DNA of 64,000 nt from an uncultured Erysipelotrichaceae bacterium (GCA_902761625.1 CACWLH010000021.1:1-64000), one strand, 5' to 3'. Numbered from the stretch's first letter, positions 8,834 to 16,509 are shown. Notes: generated from the letters alone by a model not told the origin. Made by a program: numbers and translations.

Positions 8834-9699
8834 AATCCTTTATTTAACAATGGCTGAATACGATGGTAATAATCTTCCTCGATGAGGATTCTCATTTCAT
8901 GGGACTGCCGTTTTTCCAATGGAGGCAGTTCCATATAATTCTCGCCATAGACGCCGCTCAGATATGATTTCCAGCATCCCGGAACATTGTATTCATGTTT
9001 TTCAAACGGCATCTTTTCAAAAGCGGTCACTTCTTTGCGCAGACATCTTTCGCCGATGCCATAGATGCCGTAACAGACGCAGCCGACATATTCCGAGCTG
9101 TCATAATCCAGTTTTCTGGATTCCTGATCAATCATTTCCAGAATGCGTTCACATCCGATTGTCTTGACATAAGCGGCATATGGAATTTTGGCAACTGTTC
9201 TCAGCAGTGTTTTGCCATGGCCGATGCGGGAACGCGACACCTGGTTCATGAACCGCAGATGATTCATTTTCTTGACCAGTGCCTCTGCCTCATTGATGTC
9301 ATTGGGCCAGCCGTCCTGGGGAATGATATCAATGAACAGATTCAGCATGCGGTATTTTTCCGCGATATATTCCGAGCTTGCCCTTTCCAGTGAAACATTG
9401 CGGTTGACCATTTCCGTCAAAGGAATACTCAGGGTGCCGAATTCACAGCTCAATACATCATAATCCTCACCGACCGGTTCACTTTTCACAAGCGAAAGGA
9501 AACGGTCATAGTCGGATCTAGGCATGCCAAGATCAATATCATCATCCCAGGGGATGAAGCCATGATGGCGCACCGCTCCCAGAAGGGTGCCCCCGACCAG
9601 ATAGTAGCGCAGCTGATGACGTTCAAAATATTGCACAAGATCTTCCAGCATTTTTGCCAGCAGCAATTGTGTTTCACGCAGATTCAATTCTGTTTGCAT
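8830..9699 (-). CDS. licD: LicD family phosphotransferase (second copy)
   Basis: The 289-aa product has the same LicD core, VGGTLLGAVRHHGF and IPWDDDIDLGMPRSDYD (about residues 35-68). It precedes the other licD in the operon and overlaps it by 4 nt. The ribosome site AAAGGAAA precedes the ATG at 9699. The likely role is decoration of a teichoic acid or capsule-like polymer with a phospho-substituent. Substrate unknown. Confidence 0.9.
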   Translation of the reverse strand: MQTELNLRETQLLLAKMLEDLVQYFERHQLRYYLVGGTLLGAVRHHGFIPWDDDIDLGMPRSDYDRFLSLVKSEPVGEDYDVLSCEFGTLSIPLTEMVNRNVSLERASSEYIAEKYRMLNLFIDIIPQDGWPNDINEAEALVKKMNHLRFMNQVSRSRIGHGKTLLRTVAKIPYAAYVKTIGCERILEMIDQESRKLDYDSSEYVGCVCYGIYGIGERCLRKEVTAFEKMPFEKHEYNVPGCWKSYLSGVYGENYMELPPLEKRQSHEMRILIEEDYYHRIQPLLNKGL

Positions 9700-9721
9700 A
9701 GGATTTCCTTTATTACGATAA

Positions 9722-11800
9722 TCAGTGCTTTAGCAGTTTTTTCAGTTTTCTCGGAAGCCAGGTGAGCAGTCTGCCGATTCTGAATGAAAGCGAGGAACGG
9801 ATATCTTTGAGTTTCTTTTCATTTGCGGCATTCTTTTTGGACAGCTTTCCGTTTTCCGCGACCAGTTTTTCTTTTTCTCTGACAAGCTTTTCGTTTTCTT
9901 TGGTCAGAGTGCGGGCTTTTTTGTTGAGCTTATACTGCGCCTCGTCATCATCCGCGATCAATGTGCGGAAAATATAAATGTCTTTCTCAGGCAGGTTCAG
10001 ATAGAAATCACGGTTTGATTTCATCTGTCTGTATCTTTTCTTGCACAGCTTGAGCATTTCATATGCCTTGCTGCGGAAGGCAGTCATCTGCCTTTCAGGC
10101 AGATCGCATCTGTCCATGGTCTCAATCATGCGCAGATGGGAATAGAAATAACCCAGAACATTCCGTTCTGTCATCTCTGACAGCATGACTGAACCGCTTC
10201 TCAGTCTGCGGATGTACAGAGTGTCTTTAATAAATTCTGCCCGTTGAGCATTGAGCCAGACAAGGAAGGCAAACAGTTCATCCTCATGATAATACTTCAT
10301 TGAATACATGAGTTGGTTCTGCAGAAGGAACTCACGGTTCAGAAACATCAGCACGGGACCGCATCTGTATTCATCGTTCTGGTTGAGAAGGGTGAACAGC
10401 TGCGGACCGGTATAGATTCCCACATAGGGATGGGTTCTTTGATAGTATTCAATATAATGATCGATATATTTCTGCTCAACGCCGTCTTCGGCAATCACCG
10501 AAGCATTGAAAGTCAGCAGATCCAGACAATCGGCTTCCGCTTTTTCATACATGATCTTCAGGGCATCCGCTTCAAGCAGATCATCGCTGTCCGCAAAGTA
10601 GATGTATTTTCCTCTTGCCAGCAGCAGACCGAGATTGCGGGCGAAGGCCTGGGTGGAATTGCGCTGGGTTGCCAGGGTGATATTGTCATATCTGTGTGCA
10701 AAATCCGCTGCGGTTTTCAATGAACCGTCGGATGAGCCGTCATCGACAAGGATGAGTTCAATATCTTTGAATGTATTGTTCAGAATACTCTCAATGCATT
10801 CGCCAAGATAATCATCGGTGTTGTATACAGGGGTGATGACTGAAATCGACGGCGCGGCAGAAGATGCCTGTCTGATGATCCGTACCGAATCGGCGACTTT
10901 GTTATCTTTGATCGCATCGTTCAGTTTTTCCTGCAGAGGATAATGATCACGCAGGAACTCAGGTTTGATTTCAAAGGGCATGCAGTTGATCAGCTCATTC
11001 TGCTTGATGCTCACTTCATAAGGCTCTTTATAAGAGAGGGCGAAGTCCTTCTCGAGGTCCGGGAATTGTCCTGAATTCAGATCAAAGACATTTCTGTCCG
11101 TTTTGAATGAGGAAAAATAATCATGGAATTTCATTTCCCCGCCGAATACCTGATCGCTGGCTGTGCACCAGCAGTTTTTCACACCATATGCATCGGCGAC
11201 GATGATACCGTGCAGACTTGTTGAAATAATATATTCGCAGGATGAGATCTCGGCGAACACTTCTTCCGGACTCTGTATGATACTGATTTTCACCGCATCC
11301 GGATAATGATTCAGCATTTCATCAAAGACGGGCTGGTTTTCATAACGGTAATGGGCAATGATGCCGACCTTGTGTTTTTTCGAGGATGCCGGAATCAGCA
11401 AAGGTGCCAGCAGTCCGGGATCGGCAAGCACACAATTGATTGGCGCGCCGACGAGCTTTTCCATGATCGCCTTTGTCTTCTCTCCGCGCAGTGCATGTAT
11501 GATCAGAGGACGCACAAGCTTATGTTCGGCCGGATCTGTATCATACAGCAGTCCGCTGCCCCAGATATGGCACGGTTTATCCTGAAGACATTTTTTTTGC
11601 CGTTTCTGATCAGCTGAGGAAATGTTGCTGTTGCTCAGAAATCTTTCCGGAAGACTGCAAAGCGCCATCAGATCACAAGTGTCGAATTCACAGAATTCAC
11701 CGCCATTGGCAAGCATTTTTTCAGCAATCAGACGGTTGATCTGATCGCCGAAGCTATTCTTATTCCAAAAGTAGATTCCCGGTAAACCTGTTTCACCCAT
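9722..11800 (-). CDS. polysaccharide pyruvyltransferase-like / GT2 glycosyltransferase fusion
   Basis: This 692-aa protein joins two domains. Residues about 1-290 look like a polysaccharide pyruvyltransferase (GIYFWNKNSFGDQINRL, HIWGSGLLYD, STSLHGIIVADAYG). Residues about 345-600 are a GT2 glycosyltransferase (ISVITPVYNTDDYLGE, LVDDGSSDGS, ADSDD). A coiled coil and the tail TWLPRKLKKLLKH close the protein, matching the tail of the GT2 protein at 1797. The ATG at 11800 was chosen because the pyruvyltransferase fold begins there; the longer frame upstream has no homology-like sequence. It is first in the minus-strand cluster and reads towards the LicD genes. Confidence 0.8.
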   Translation of the reverse strand: MGETGLPGIYFWNKNSFGDQINRLIAEKMLANGGEFCEFDTCDLMALCSLPERFLSNSNISSADQKRQKKCLQDKPCHIWGSGLLYDTDPAEHKLVRPLIIHALRGEKTKAIMEKLVGAPINCVLADPGLLAPLLIPASSKKHKVGIIAHYRYENQPVFDEMLNHYPDAVKISIIQSPEEVFAEISSCEYIISTSLHGIIVADAYGVKNCWCTASDQVFGGEMKFHDYFSSFKTDRNVFDLNSGQFPDLEKDFALSYKEPYEVSIKQNELINCMPFEIKPEFLRDHYPLQEKLNDAIKDNKVADSVRIIRQASSAAPSISVITPVYNTDDYLGECIESILNNTFKDIELILVDDGSSDGSLKTAADFAHRYDNITLATQRNSTQAFARNLGLLLARGKYIYFADSDDLLEADALKIMYEKAEADCLDLLTFNASVIAEDGVEQKYIDHYIEYYQRTHPYVGIYTGPQLFTLLNQNDEYRCGPVLMFLNREFLLQNQLMYSMKYYHEDELFAFLVWLNAQRAEFIKDTLYIRRLRSGSVMLSEMTERNVLGYFYSHLRMIETMDRCDLPERQMTAFRSKAYEMLKLCKKRYRQMKSNRDFYLNLPEKDIYIFRTLIADDDEAQYKLNKKARTLTKENEKLVREKEKLVAENGKLSKKNAANEKKLKDIRSSLSFRIGRLLTWLPRKLKKLLKH

Positions 11801-11998
11801 AAAAAACATCCTTTTATATAAAAAACCAAAACTATTATATATGATTTGTAGTGAGCATGCGTGAATTAACCGGGAATCTGCCATATGGACTCTTCGGTTA
11901 TGTCTTCTGATTCCGCTGGCTGATTTTTTCAATATGAATGAAAAAACAGCGGAAACAGGATAATATACTGATTGCATACAGCTGCGGGAAGGAGAAGT

Positions 11999-12085
11999 AT
12001 GGCGGATCAAAGAAAGAACATTTCATTTATTCCGGAGATTGAACAGCAGGCGCGTCAGAGAGTTTCTAATTTTCACAGAAGATGA
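11999..12085 (+). CDS. small ORF, 28 aa, unknown
   Basis: An ATG at 11999 follows a good AAGGAG ribosome site and encodes 28 codons (MADQRKNISFIPEIEQQ, ending FHRR). It lies in the divergent region between the minus-strand cluster and the exporter genes. It may be a leader peptide or the head of a lost gene. No function can be assigned. Confidence 0.35.
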   Translation: MADQRKNISFIPEIEQQARQRVSNFHRR

Positions 12086-12208
12086 TTCTTTTTGTGGTAA
12101 AATCAACGGTGTCTTAAAAACCGGCTGTTTTGTCTGCGCATCGATATGCAGAACAGGCTGGTTTACATCAAAATACGAATTGCGGATTCGTGGAAGGAGG
12201 AATTGGTT

Positions 12209-12994
12209 TTGTCAGCAGTCAGCAGAATTGAAAACAAAATCAAGCAGAACTGGTTTCTGTTCTCGGAACTGGTAAAAAGAGATTTCAAGGAAAAATATAA
12301 AAGAACAGCACTCGGCATGGTATGGAGCCTTCTGAGCCCGCTGCTGAACCTGTTTGTCATGTCGATGGTATTCAGCCATTTCTTCAGAAGGAAAATGGTT
12401 CATTATACGATCTATCTGTTCAGCGGAAACATCATCATGTCATACTTCGTTGAATCGACCAAGGGCGGCATGAGCGCATTGATGAACAACTCGAAGATTT
12501 TCTCGAAGATCAATGTGTCCAAATATCTGTTCGTGCTTTCCAAAAGTGTTTCGTCTCTGATCAACTTCATGCTGACGATGATTGTTTACTTCATCTTCAT
12601 CAAGCTGGACCATCTGCATTACACATGGAAATATTTCATGCTGCCGTATCCGGTCATCTGTCTGACCGTCTTCTGCATCGGTGTCAGCCTGTGTCTGTCA
12701 GCGCTGTATGTCTTCTTCAGAGACACCCAGTATCTCTATGATGTCTTTCTGACTCTGCTCAGATATCTTTCGGCAATCTTCTATTCCATCGAAACCTTCT
12801 CACCGAAGGCGCAGAGAATGTTCCTGTTCAATCCTGTTTATGTATTCATCAAGTATTTCAGATTGATTGTCATTGAGGATAAGGTGCCAAGTCTTGCATA
12901 TCACGGGCTTTGTTTCTTCTATGCCGCATTCTTTATGTCACTTGGTCTGTGGATTTACAAGAGATACAATCATCAGTTCATTTATTATATCTGA
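12209..12994 (+). CDS. ABC-2 type polysaccharide/teichoic acid export permease (TagG-like)
   Basis: The 261-aa membrane protein has the ABC-2 pattern: FSELVKRDFKEKYKRTALG at the cytoplasmic N-terminus and about six hydrophobic segments. A TTG at 12209, 8 nt after AAGGAGG (12194-12200), is the best start and gives the usual family length; the upstream in-frame ATG at 12146 has no ribosome site. With the ATPase at 13124 it should form the exporter for the polymer made by the adjacent cluster. Confidence 0.85.
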   Translation: MSAVSRIENKIKQNWFLFSELVKRDFKEKYKRTALGMVWSLLSPLLNLFVMSMVFSHFFRRKMVHYTIYLFSGNIIMSYFVESTKGGMSALMNNSKIFSKINVSKYLFVLSKSVSSLINFMLTMIVYFIFIKLDHLHYTWKYFMLPYPVICLTVFCIGVSLCLSALYVFFRDTQYLYDVFLTLLRYLSAIFYSIETFSPKAQRMFLFNPVYVFIKYFRLIVIEDKVPSLAYHGLCFFYAAFFMSLGLWIYKRYNHQFIYYI

Positions 12995-13123
12995 GTGTAT
13001 TTCGGTTATTTCAGAAACAATTCCGCTTTGTTTGGGGTTTTGCGCTTTCGCATAGCGGATCATCATTTGAAAGGCGCAGCAGAACCCGCCATGTATGGCA
13101 GGCGGATCTGACAGGAGTTATTT

Positions 13124-14134
13124 ATGACAAAAGCAATAGAGCTGGATAATGTATCCATCAGATATATCACCGGTGACTTCAAAAGCATCGGTCTGAAAGA
13201 GTTTGTACTCAGAAAAATCACAGGCAATTATCATATTGTCGAATTCTGGGCGGACCGTCATGTCACATTCAGTCTTGAGCAGGGTGACATGCTCGGTATT
13301 ATCGGAATCAACGGTGCCGGAAAATCGACCCTTCTCAAAGCGATCACCGGAATTATGATCCCGATTGAGGGAACAATCAAAATCAACGGCAAAATCGCAG
13401 CCCTGCTTGAGCTGGCTTCCGGTTTTGACAATGAGCTGACTGTGCGTGAGAATACATATCTGCGCGGTGCGCTGCTTGGCTATACAAAAAAATTCATGGA
13501 TGAAAAATATGATGAAATCATCGAGTTCGCCGAGCTTGAAAACTTCCAGGACTATTCATTCAAGCAGCTCTCCAGCGGTATGAAAAGCCGTCTGGCATTC
13601 TCCATCGCATGTCTGGTCAACCCTGATATCCTGATTCTTGACGAAGTGCTTTCCGTCGGTGACGGATCATTCAGAGAGAAAAGCGGAAACCGGATGAAAG
13701 AAATTCTGGACACCGGTGTTACCGGTATTCTGGTATCTCATTCGCTCTCACAGGTCAGGGAATTATGCAATAAGGTTCTCTGGCTTGACCGCGGCAATCA
13801 GATTGCTTTCGGTGAAACGGAAGATATCTGCAATGCCTATCAGCATTTCCTCTATCAGAAGAAAAAGGAGAGACAGCTTCCCGAAAGCATGGAGGAAATC
13901 CATGAAATTTCCAGAAAATACAAGCTGTTTGTTCGTCTTGCGGAGGAAGAGAGAAGATCCGGTGAAAATGAGGAACTGATCGCTTCCGAAACGGCTGCTC
14001 AATGTGAAAGAAGATGGTGGAAAACCATTGAGGCCATGCCGCAGGATCAGCTGGAAGAACTCTATAAATACTATGTCGATGTCGATGATAACGGCATGAC
14101 GATGCATGAAAGACACAGATTCTACGATGATTAA
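13124..14134 (+). CDS. ABC transporter ATPase for polysaccharide/teichoic acid export (TagH-like)
   Basis: The 336-aa protein has Walker A GINGAGKST (about residues 65-73), the signature LSSGMKSRLAFS, Walker B ILILDEVLSVGD and the switch His in VSHS. The long N-terminal lead-in before Walker A is typical of the TagH/RfbE group. The C-terminal 90 residues are charged and helical. It pairs with the permease upstream. A terminator follows directly. Confidence 0.9.
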   Translation: MTKAIELDNVSIRYITGDFKSIGLKEFVLRKITGNYHIVEFWADRHVTFSLEQGDMLGIIGINGAGKSTLLKAITGIMIPIEGTIKINGKIAALLELASGFDNELTVRENTYLRGALLGYTKKFMDEKYDEIIEFAELENFQDYSFKQLSSGMKSRLAFSIACLVNPDILILDEVLSVGDGSFREKSGNRMKEILDTGVTGILVSHSLSQVRELCNKVLWLDRGNQIAFGETEDICNAYQHFLYQKKKERQLPESMEEIHEISRKYKLFVRLAEEERRSGENEELIASETAAQCERRWWKTIEAMPQDQLEELYKYYVDVDDNGMTMHERHRFYDD

Positions 14135-14143
14135 ACAGACCGT

Positions 14144-14175
14144 GCACCGGATCCTGAATGGAACGGTGCTTTTTT
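14144..14175 (+). terminator. rho-independent terminator
   Basis: GCACCG (14144-14149) pairs with CGGTGC (14164-14169), followed by six T. It closes the exporter operon. Confidence 0.8.
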
Positions 14176-14290
14176 GTACCCGGCGGAGGATGGTGAATGC
14201 CTGATTCAGACGGTCCGGCTATTTGTGTTAATCCGCAGTTTTCAAGACAAAATATTCTGTATATTGCATATTCAGTGAAATATTCAGATT

Positions 14291-14339
14291 GTGAACCTCC
14301 CCGCCTAAGTGCCATGCACTATAGACGGGGAGAGTTCAC
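14291..14339. repeat. solitary IS200/IS605-type end hairpin (REP-like)
   Basis: GTGAAC...GTTCAC brackets CTCCCCG...CGGGGAG with CCTAAGTG and CACTATAGA in the loop arms. The first 21 nt are identical to those at 33043. No transposase gene adjoins it, so it is a solo end or a small non-autonomous derivative. Confidence 0.7.
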
Positions 14340-14381
14340 TTTAACCATTCAGATCCGGTCCCCCATGAAGGTCTCCCACGA

Positions 14382-14549
14382 ATGAAATCCCCCATGGAAT
14401 TTGGAGAGCCCATTTCCGGCTTTACTTATGAAAAGGGCGCATGTTCCTGTATCCATTGGCATGAAAAGAATCATCTTTTTGCCCGGCCGACCACCCGCAT
14501 GGCGGCGGTGAAGGCAAACGAAACGGAAGAATGCGCACATGTATCATGA
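14382..14549 (+). CDS. doubtful small ORF, 55 aa
   Basis: A frame of 55 codons (MKSPMEFGEPISGFTYEKG..., with CSCIHWHEKNHLFARP) follows the solitary IS end. The Cys/His cluster looks protein-like, but no Shine-Dalgarno precedes the ATG. It could be a fragment of a gene cut by the element. Otherwise 14180-14640 holds nothing recognisable. Confidence 0.2.
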   Translation: MKSPMEFGEPISGFTYEKGACSCIHWHEKNHLFARPTTRMAAVKANETEECAHVS

Positions 14550-14660
14550 AGCTTTTTCTTCTGAATCAGACAGAACGATGAGAAGTCTGTTTCTTCTTAA
14601 GCGGAAACAGCTGATTCAAAATGAACGCAATGTGTTAATATAACGCTGCAAGGTGATGGT

Positions 14661-14897
14661 ATGACAGGAAAACTCAGAACAGACAGACAGCAATACAAAG
14701 AATGGCAGATTATGCTTGCGGAAAAAGAGATGTCCGTATACCGCCTGGCAAAAGACTCCGGGATTTCATATTCAACCGTGCTGAATGCGATCAAGCGCGA
14801 TATCGGCTGTATGCAGATTGAGACGGCGATCGCCTTATGCGGTGTGCTTGACTTATCGATGGATGAGCTGGTCAGACGCATCCGTTACAAAGACTGA
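14661..14897 (+). CDS. small XRE/Cro-type DNA-binding regulator
   Basis: The 78-aa protein has a helix-turn-helix: MSVYRLAKDSGISYSTVLNA followed by a recognition-helix region and LDLSMDELVRRI. This is the compact Cro/C1 fold with little else. AAGGTGATGGT precedes the ATG. A terminator follows at once, and a palindromic promoter lies 65 bp further on. It is a plausible regulator of the small transcript or the RNA island downstream. Confidence 0.8.
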   Translation: MTGKLRTDRQQYKEWQIMLAEKEMSVYRLAKDSGISYSTVLNAIKRDIGCMQIETAIALCGVLDLSMDELVRRIRYKD

Positions 14898-14901
14898 AAT
14901 G

Positions 14902-14930
14902 ATCCGGGAGGACATCCCGGATTTTATTTT
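14902..14930 (+). terminator. rho-independent terminator
   Basis: ATCCGGGA (14902-14909) pairs with TCCCGGAT (14915-14922) and is followed by TTTATTTT. Confidence 0.85.
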
Positions 14931-14961
14931 AAAAAAGATCAAAAATATAACGTTATAACGC

Positions 14962-14991
14962 TTGCAACGCTATAGCGTTATATGCTATGAT
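14962..14991 (+). promoter_or_regulatory. promoter with palindromic operator
   Basis: TTGCAA (14962-14967) and TATGAT (14986-14991) are separated by 18 nt, close to a sigma-A promoter. The spacer holds a perfect 14-nt palindrome, AACGCTATAGCGTT (14966-14979), with related half-sites ATAACG at 14947 and 14955. An operator inside the core promoter suggests repression, perhaps by the XRE protein upstream. Confidence 0.6.
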
Positions 14992-15020
14992 CATTCTGCG
15001 AAAGAAAAGGAGGCCGGAAG

Positions 15021-15110
15021 ATGAAACACACTCTGTGCAATACAAAACTGAATATGCGGAATGTTGAACTTCATGAAAATGATGTTTTGTGCATGCTCCG
15101 GCTGTGCTGA
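15021..15110 (+). CDS. small ORF, 29 aa, cysteine-containing
   Basis: The ATG at 15021 follows AAAAGGAGG at ideal spacing. The peptide (MKHTLCNTKLNMRN..., ending VLCMLRLC) has three cysteines and no hydrophobic span. Promoter, ribosome site and terminator at 15153 make a complete short transcription unit. It could be a leader peptide or a free-standing small protein. Function unknown. Confidence 0.45.
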   Translation: MKHTLCNTKLNMRNVELHENDVLCMLRLC

Positions 15111-15152
15111 GGACTGCAGACAGACTGCGTCTGATCAGATCATAAGAAACCG

Positions 15153-15185
15153 GCGGTGCACACAAATCGATGTCACCGCTTTTTT
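15153..15185 (+). terminator. rho-independent terminator
   Basis: GCGGTG (15153-15158) pairs with CACCGC (15174-15179), followed by six T. It ends the small-ORF transcript. Confidence 0.8.
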
Positions 15186-15345
15186 GCGCCTCGACGGTTC
15201 AGGAAGGGAAAACGAAAAAAAGACCGTTTTTCACATCTGATAAAACTGAATTGTCGATCAGGACAGCGTATCGTCCGCCATGCTTCGGTCTGGGGCCTGC
15301 CCGGGCAGCGCTGAAGATCGTCTGCACCGAAACACCGCTAATCAA

Positions 15346-15427
15346 CGGGATGTGATGGAAATGGAAATACATGCCGGTCTCAGAGACCGGTGCCTCGAGT
15401 ATGCCGGTTCGAGTCCGGCCATCCCGA
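15346..15427 (+). tRNA. tRNA-Leu(CAG)-like gene
   Basis: The acceptor arms CGGGATG (15346-15352) and CATCCCG (15420-15426) pair perfectly, with A73 at 15427. The anticodon arm is CCGGT, loop CTCAGAG, ACCGG, with U33 and anticodon CAG. A long variable region typical of Leu follows. The T arm is GCCGG, TTCGAGT, CCGGC. The D region has the GG pair, but its stem is weak. CCA is not encoded (CCT follows). It may be a functional tRNA or the first member of the tRNA-like array leading to Ro60. Confidence 0.75.
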
Positions 15428-15457
15428 CCTTAAACAGACACATGAAAGGAGAAAAAG

Positions 15458-15592
15458 ATGTCAGAAAACAGATATGCAATGACGAAAAGCCTGTGCAGGA
15501 ATACATCCGTATATTCTCTTTTCAGTGTGAAAAAACAGACAGAGCGCAGAAGGAATTTCCATGAGAAATCTGGATGGCTGAACCAAAGATAA
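15458..15592 (+). CDS. small basic ORF, 44 aa
   Basis: The ATG at 15458 lies 6 nt after AAAGGAG. The peptide starts MSENRYAMTKSLCRN and ends in a strongly basic stretch (KKQTERRRNFHEKSG). It sits between the tRNA-Leu-like gene and a terminator. It is unlike known families by eye. The basic tail would suit RNA binding, but that is only inference. Confidence 0.4.
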   Translation: MSENRYAMTKSLCRNTSVYSLFSVKKQTERRRNFHEKSGWLNQR

Positions 15593-15621
15593 TCTCTTTG
15601 CAAGTCACAGTTTCAGATTCA

Positions 15622-15664
15622 GCGGAAGTCCCGGATGTCAGGCGCATGAACGGCTTCCGCTTTT
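15622..15664 (+). terminator. hairpin terminator after the 44-aa ORF
   Basis: GCGGAAG (15622-15628) pairs with CTTCCGC (15654-15660), extended by CCG/CGG after a 2-nt bulge, and followed by TTTT. Confidence 0.65.
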
Positions 15665-15719
15665 CATATACACCTTAGAAGGATGCTGGCATCTGTTCAA
15701 TGAAAGAACACCGTTCTGT

Positions 15720-15866
15720 GCCTGCGGGGATATGGGTTCAAATCCCCTCACAGGCGCTGAAGTCCTTTGCAGACAGCCGTCGGGTCTGCAATTAAAGCCC
15801 GGATCAAACCGGAAAGCGAACGGTTAATCCGGAAAGATTGACAGCTGTGATCTCGATGGACTGCAG
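15720..15866 (+). ncRNA. degenerate tRNA-like RNA with conserved trailer (copy 1)
   Basis: A T-loop-like GGGTTCAAATCCC (15734-15746) lies inside a hairpin formed by GCCTG/CAGGC and GGGGAT/ATCCCC (15720-15755). No matching D or anticodon arm can be drawn, so the tRNA part is eroded. The next 110 nt (15757-15866) are a trailer shared with 16037-16148. It begins CTGAAGTCCT, has a TTGCAGAC/GTCTGCAA hairpin, contains GGAAAGAT and ends TCTCGATGGACTGCA. AGTCC and GGACT can close the whole trailer. Confidence 0.55.
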
Positions 15867-15897
15867 CAGCTGATCCTCCATTCGACAAAACATTTCA

Positions 15898-15959
15898 GGA
15901 CATGGCGAAGCAGAATATATATCTGACATAAATCAGGTTCAGCTTCGACGGTAATGTCC
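15898..15959 (+). other. structured hairpin ahead of the tRNA-Lys-like element
   Basis: GGACAT (15898-15903) pairs with ATGTCC (15954-15959), and CGAAGC (15906-15911) with GCTTCG (15942-15947). An apical CTGA/TCAG arm is also possible. It ends 4 nt before the tRNA-Lys-like acceptor and may be part of the same RNA. Confidence 0.5.
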
Positions 15960-15963
15960 ATAT

Positions 15964-16036
15964 GATTCCATCGCATAACGGCTATTGCACCTGACTTTTA
16001 ATCAGGGGGATCCGGGTTCGAATCCCGGTGGGATCA
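15964..16036 (+). tRNA. tRNA-Lys(UUU)-like gene
   Basis: A 73-nt cloverleaf in normal order. Acceptor GATTCCA pairs with TGGGATC (one G-U). The D arm GCA/TGC has the GG pair in AACGGCTA. Anticodon arm is CCTGA, loop CTTTTAA, TCAGG, with U33 and anticodon UUU. T arm is CCGGG, TTCGAAT, CCCGG; A73 is at 16036. U8-C9 is less common but known in tRNA. CCA is not encoded; the next bases are CTGAAGTCC, the shared trailer. It is well enough formed to be charged, but its position suggests a role in the Ro60 array. Confidence 0.75.
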
Positions 16037-16148
16037 CTGAAGTCCTCTGCATGACAATCGCTGAGTCATGCGGTCAATGTCCGAACAGATACCGGAAGAC
16101 GGACGGTCTGGGCGGAAAGATGATCAGCACACATCTCGATGGACTGCA
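16037..16148 (+). ncRNA. conserved tRNA trailer RNA domain (copy 2)
   Basis: This 112-nt segment follows the tRNA-Lys-like element without a gap and aligns end to end with 15757-15866. It has CTGAAGTCCT, a GCATGAC/GTCATGC hairpin (16049-16071) where copy 1 has a different but equally perfect hairpin, GGAAAGAT (16114-16121) and an identical 15-nt end (16134-16148). Changed sequence with kept pairing points to selection on RNA structure. The family is not recognised. Confidence 0.55.
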
Positions 16149-16161
16149 ATGCTGAAAACAT

Positions 16162-16233
16162 ACCCCTGCAGCTGATTGGATCAGCAAACGTCTTCTAAGC
16201 GTCAGAGTGAGAGTTCGAATCTCTCCAGGGGTA
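16162..16233 (+). tRNA. tRNA-Arg(UCU)-like gene
   Basis: Acceptor ACCCCTG (16162-16168) pairs with CAGGGGT (16226-16232), A73 at 16233. D arm is GCTG, ATTGGAT, CAGC. Anticodon loop is CTTCTAA (anticodon UCU) on a four-pair stem with an A-C mismatch at its base. T arm is GAGAG, TTCGAAT, CTCTC. C8 replaces the almost universal U8. It is followed by CCTGAGTCC, a shortened start of the trailer, and then by a perfect 10-bp hairpin (16246-16255 with 16280-16289). It could be a decayed tRNA or a mimic. Confidence 0.65.
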
Positions 16234-16361
16234 CCTGAGTCCTTCTTCTGAATCCAAAATGTAAGTTCACTTCCATTCCGGATTCAGAAAAGGAAAAAAA
16301 AGCGTACGTTCAGATACGGTACACTAATGATGGAAGGAGTAATCCGACCTGAAAAAATGAA

Positions 16362-16509
16362 TGTCAGACGGCATTGCAGAGAGCGGCTACTTCGGCTTAG
16401 GAAACGAAAGTTGCGGGTTCGAATCCCGCCGGGACCACTTGATTTATGGTTCCGTAGTTTAAAGGGTAAAATGTAAAAAATCCGCTTTCGATTCCTGATC
16501 CGTCTGACA
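16362..16509 (+). ncRNA. Y-RNA-like unit 1 with permuted tRNA domain
   Basis: TGTCAGACGG (16362-16371) pairs with CCGTCTGACA (16500-16509). An internal loop (CATTG on one side, CCTGAT on the other) separates it from an 8-bp stem (16379-16386 with 16482-16489). Inside are, in order, an anticodon-like arm, T arm GCGGG-TTCGAAT-CCCGC, acceptor 3' strand CGGGACC (16430-16436), an 11-nt loop, acceptor 5' strand GGTTCCG (16448-16454), U8-A9 and a D arm with GG. This is a tRNA in circularly permuted order. The anticodon loop is 8 nt (CTTAGGAA), so identity is unclear. The Ro60 partner gene lies downstream. Confidence 0.75.

Noticed and set aside
12146..12208. ATG start at 12146 for the export permease
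   Set aside because: No ribosome site precedes it; TTG at 12209 follows AAGGAGG and gives normal length.
15280..15564. A 94-codon plus-strand frame
   Set aside because: It runs through the tRNA-Leu-like gene and the small ORF in another frame, with no ribosome site or protein-like composition.
15757..16148. A group I intron or known self-cleaving ribozyme in the tRNA trailer
   Set aside because: The anticodon loops are uninterrupted and I could not place conserved P7/G-site or hammerhead cores.
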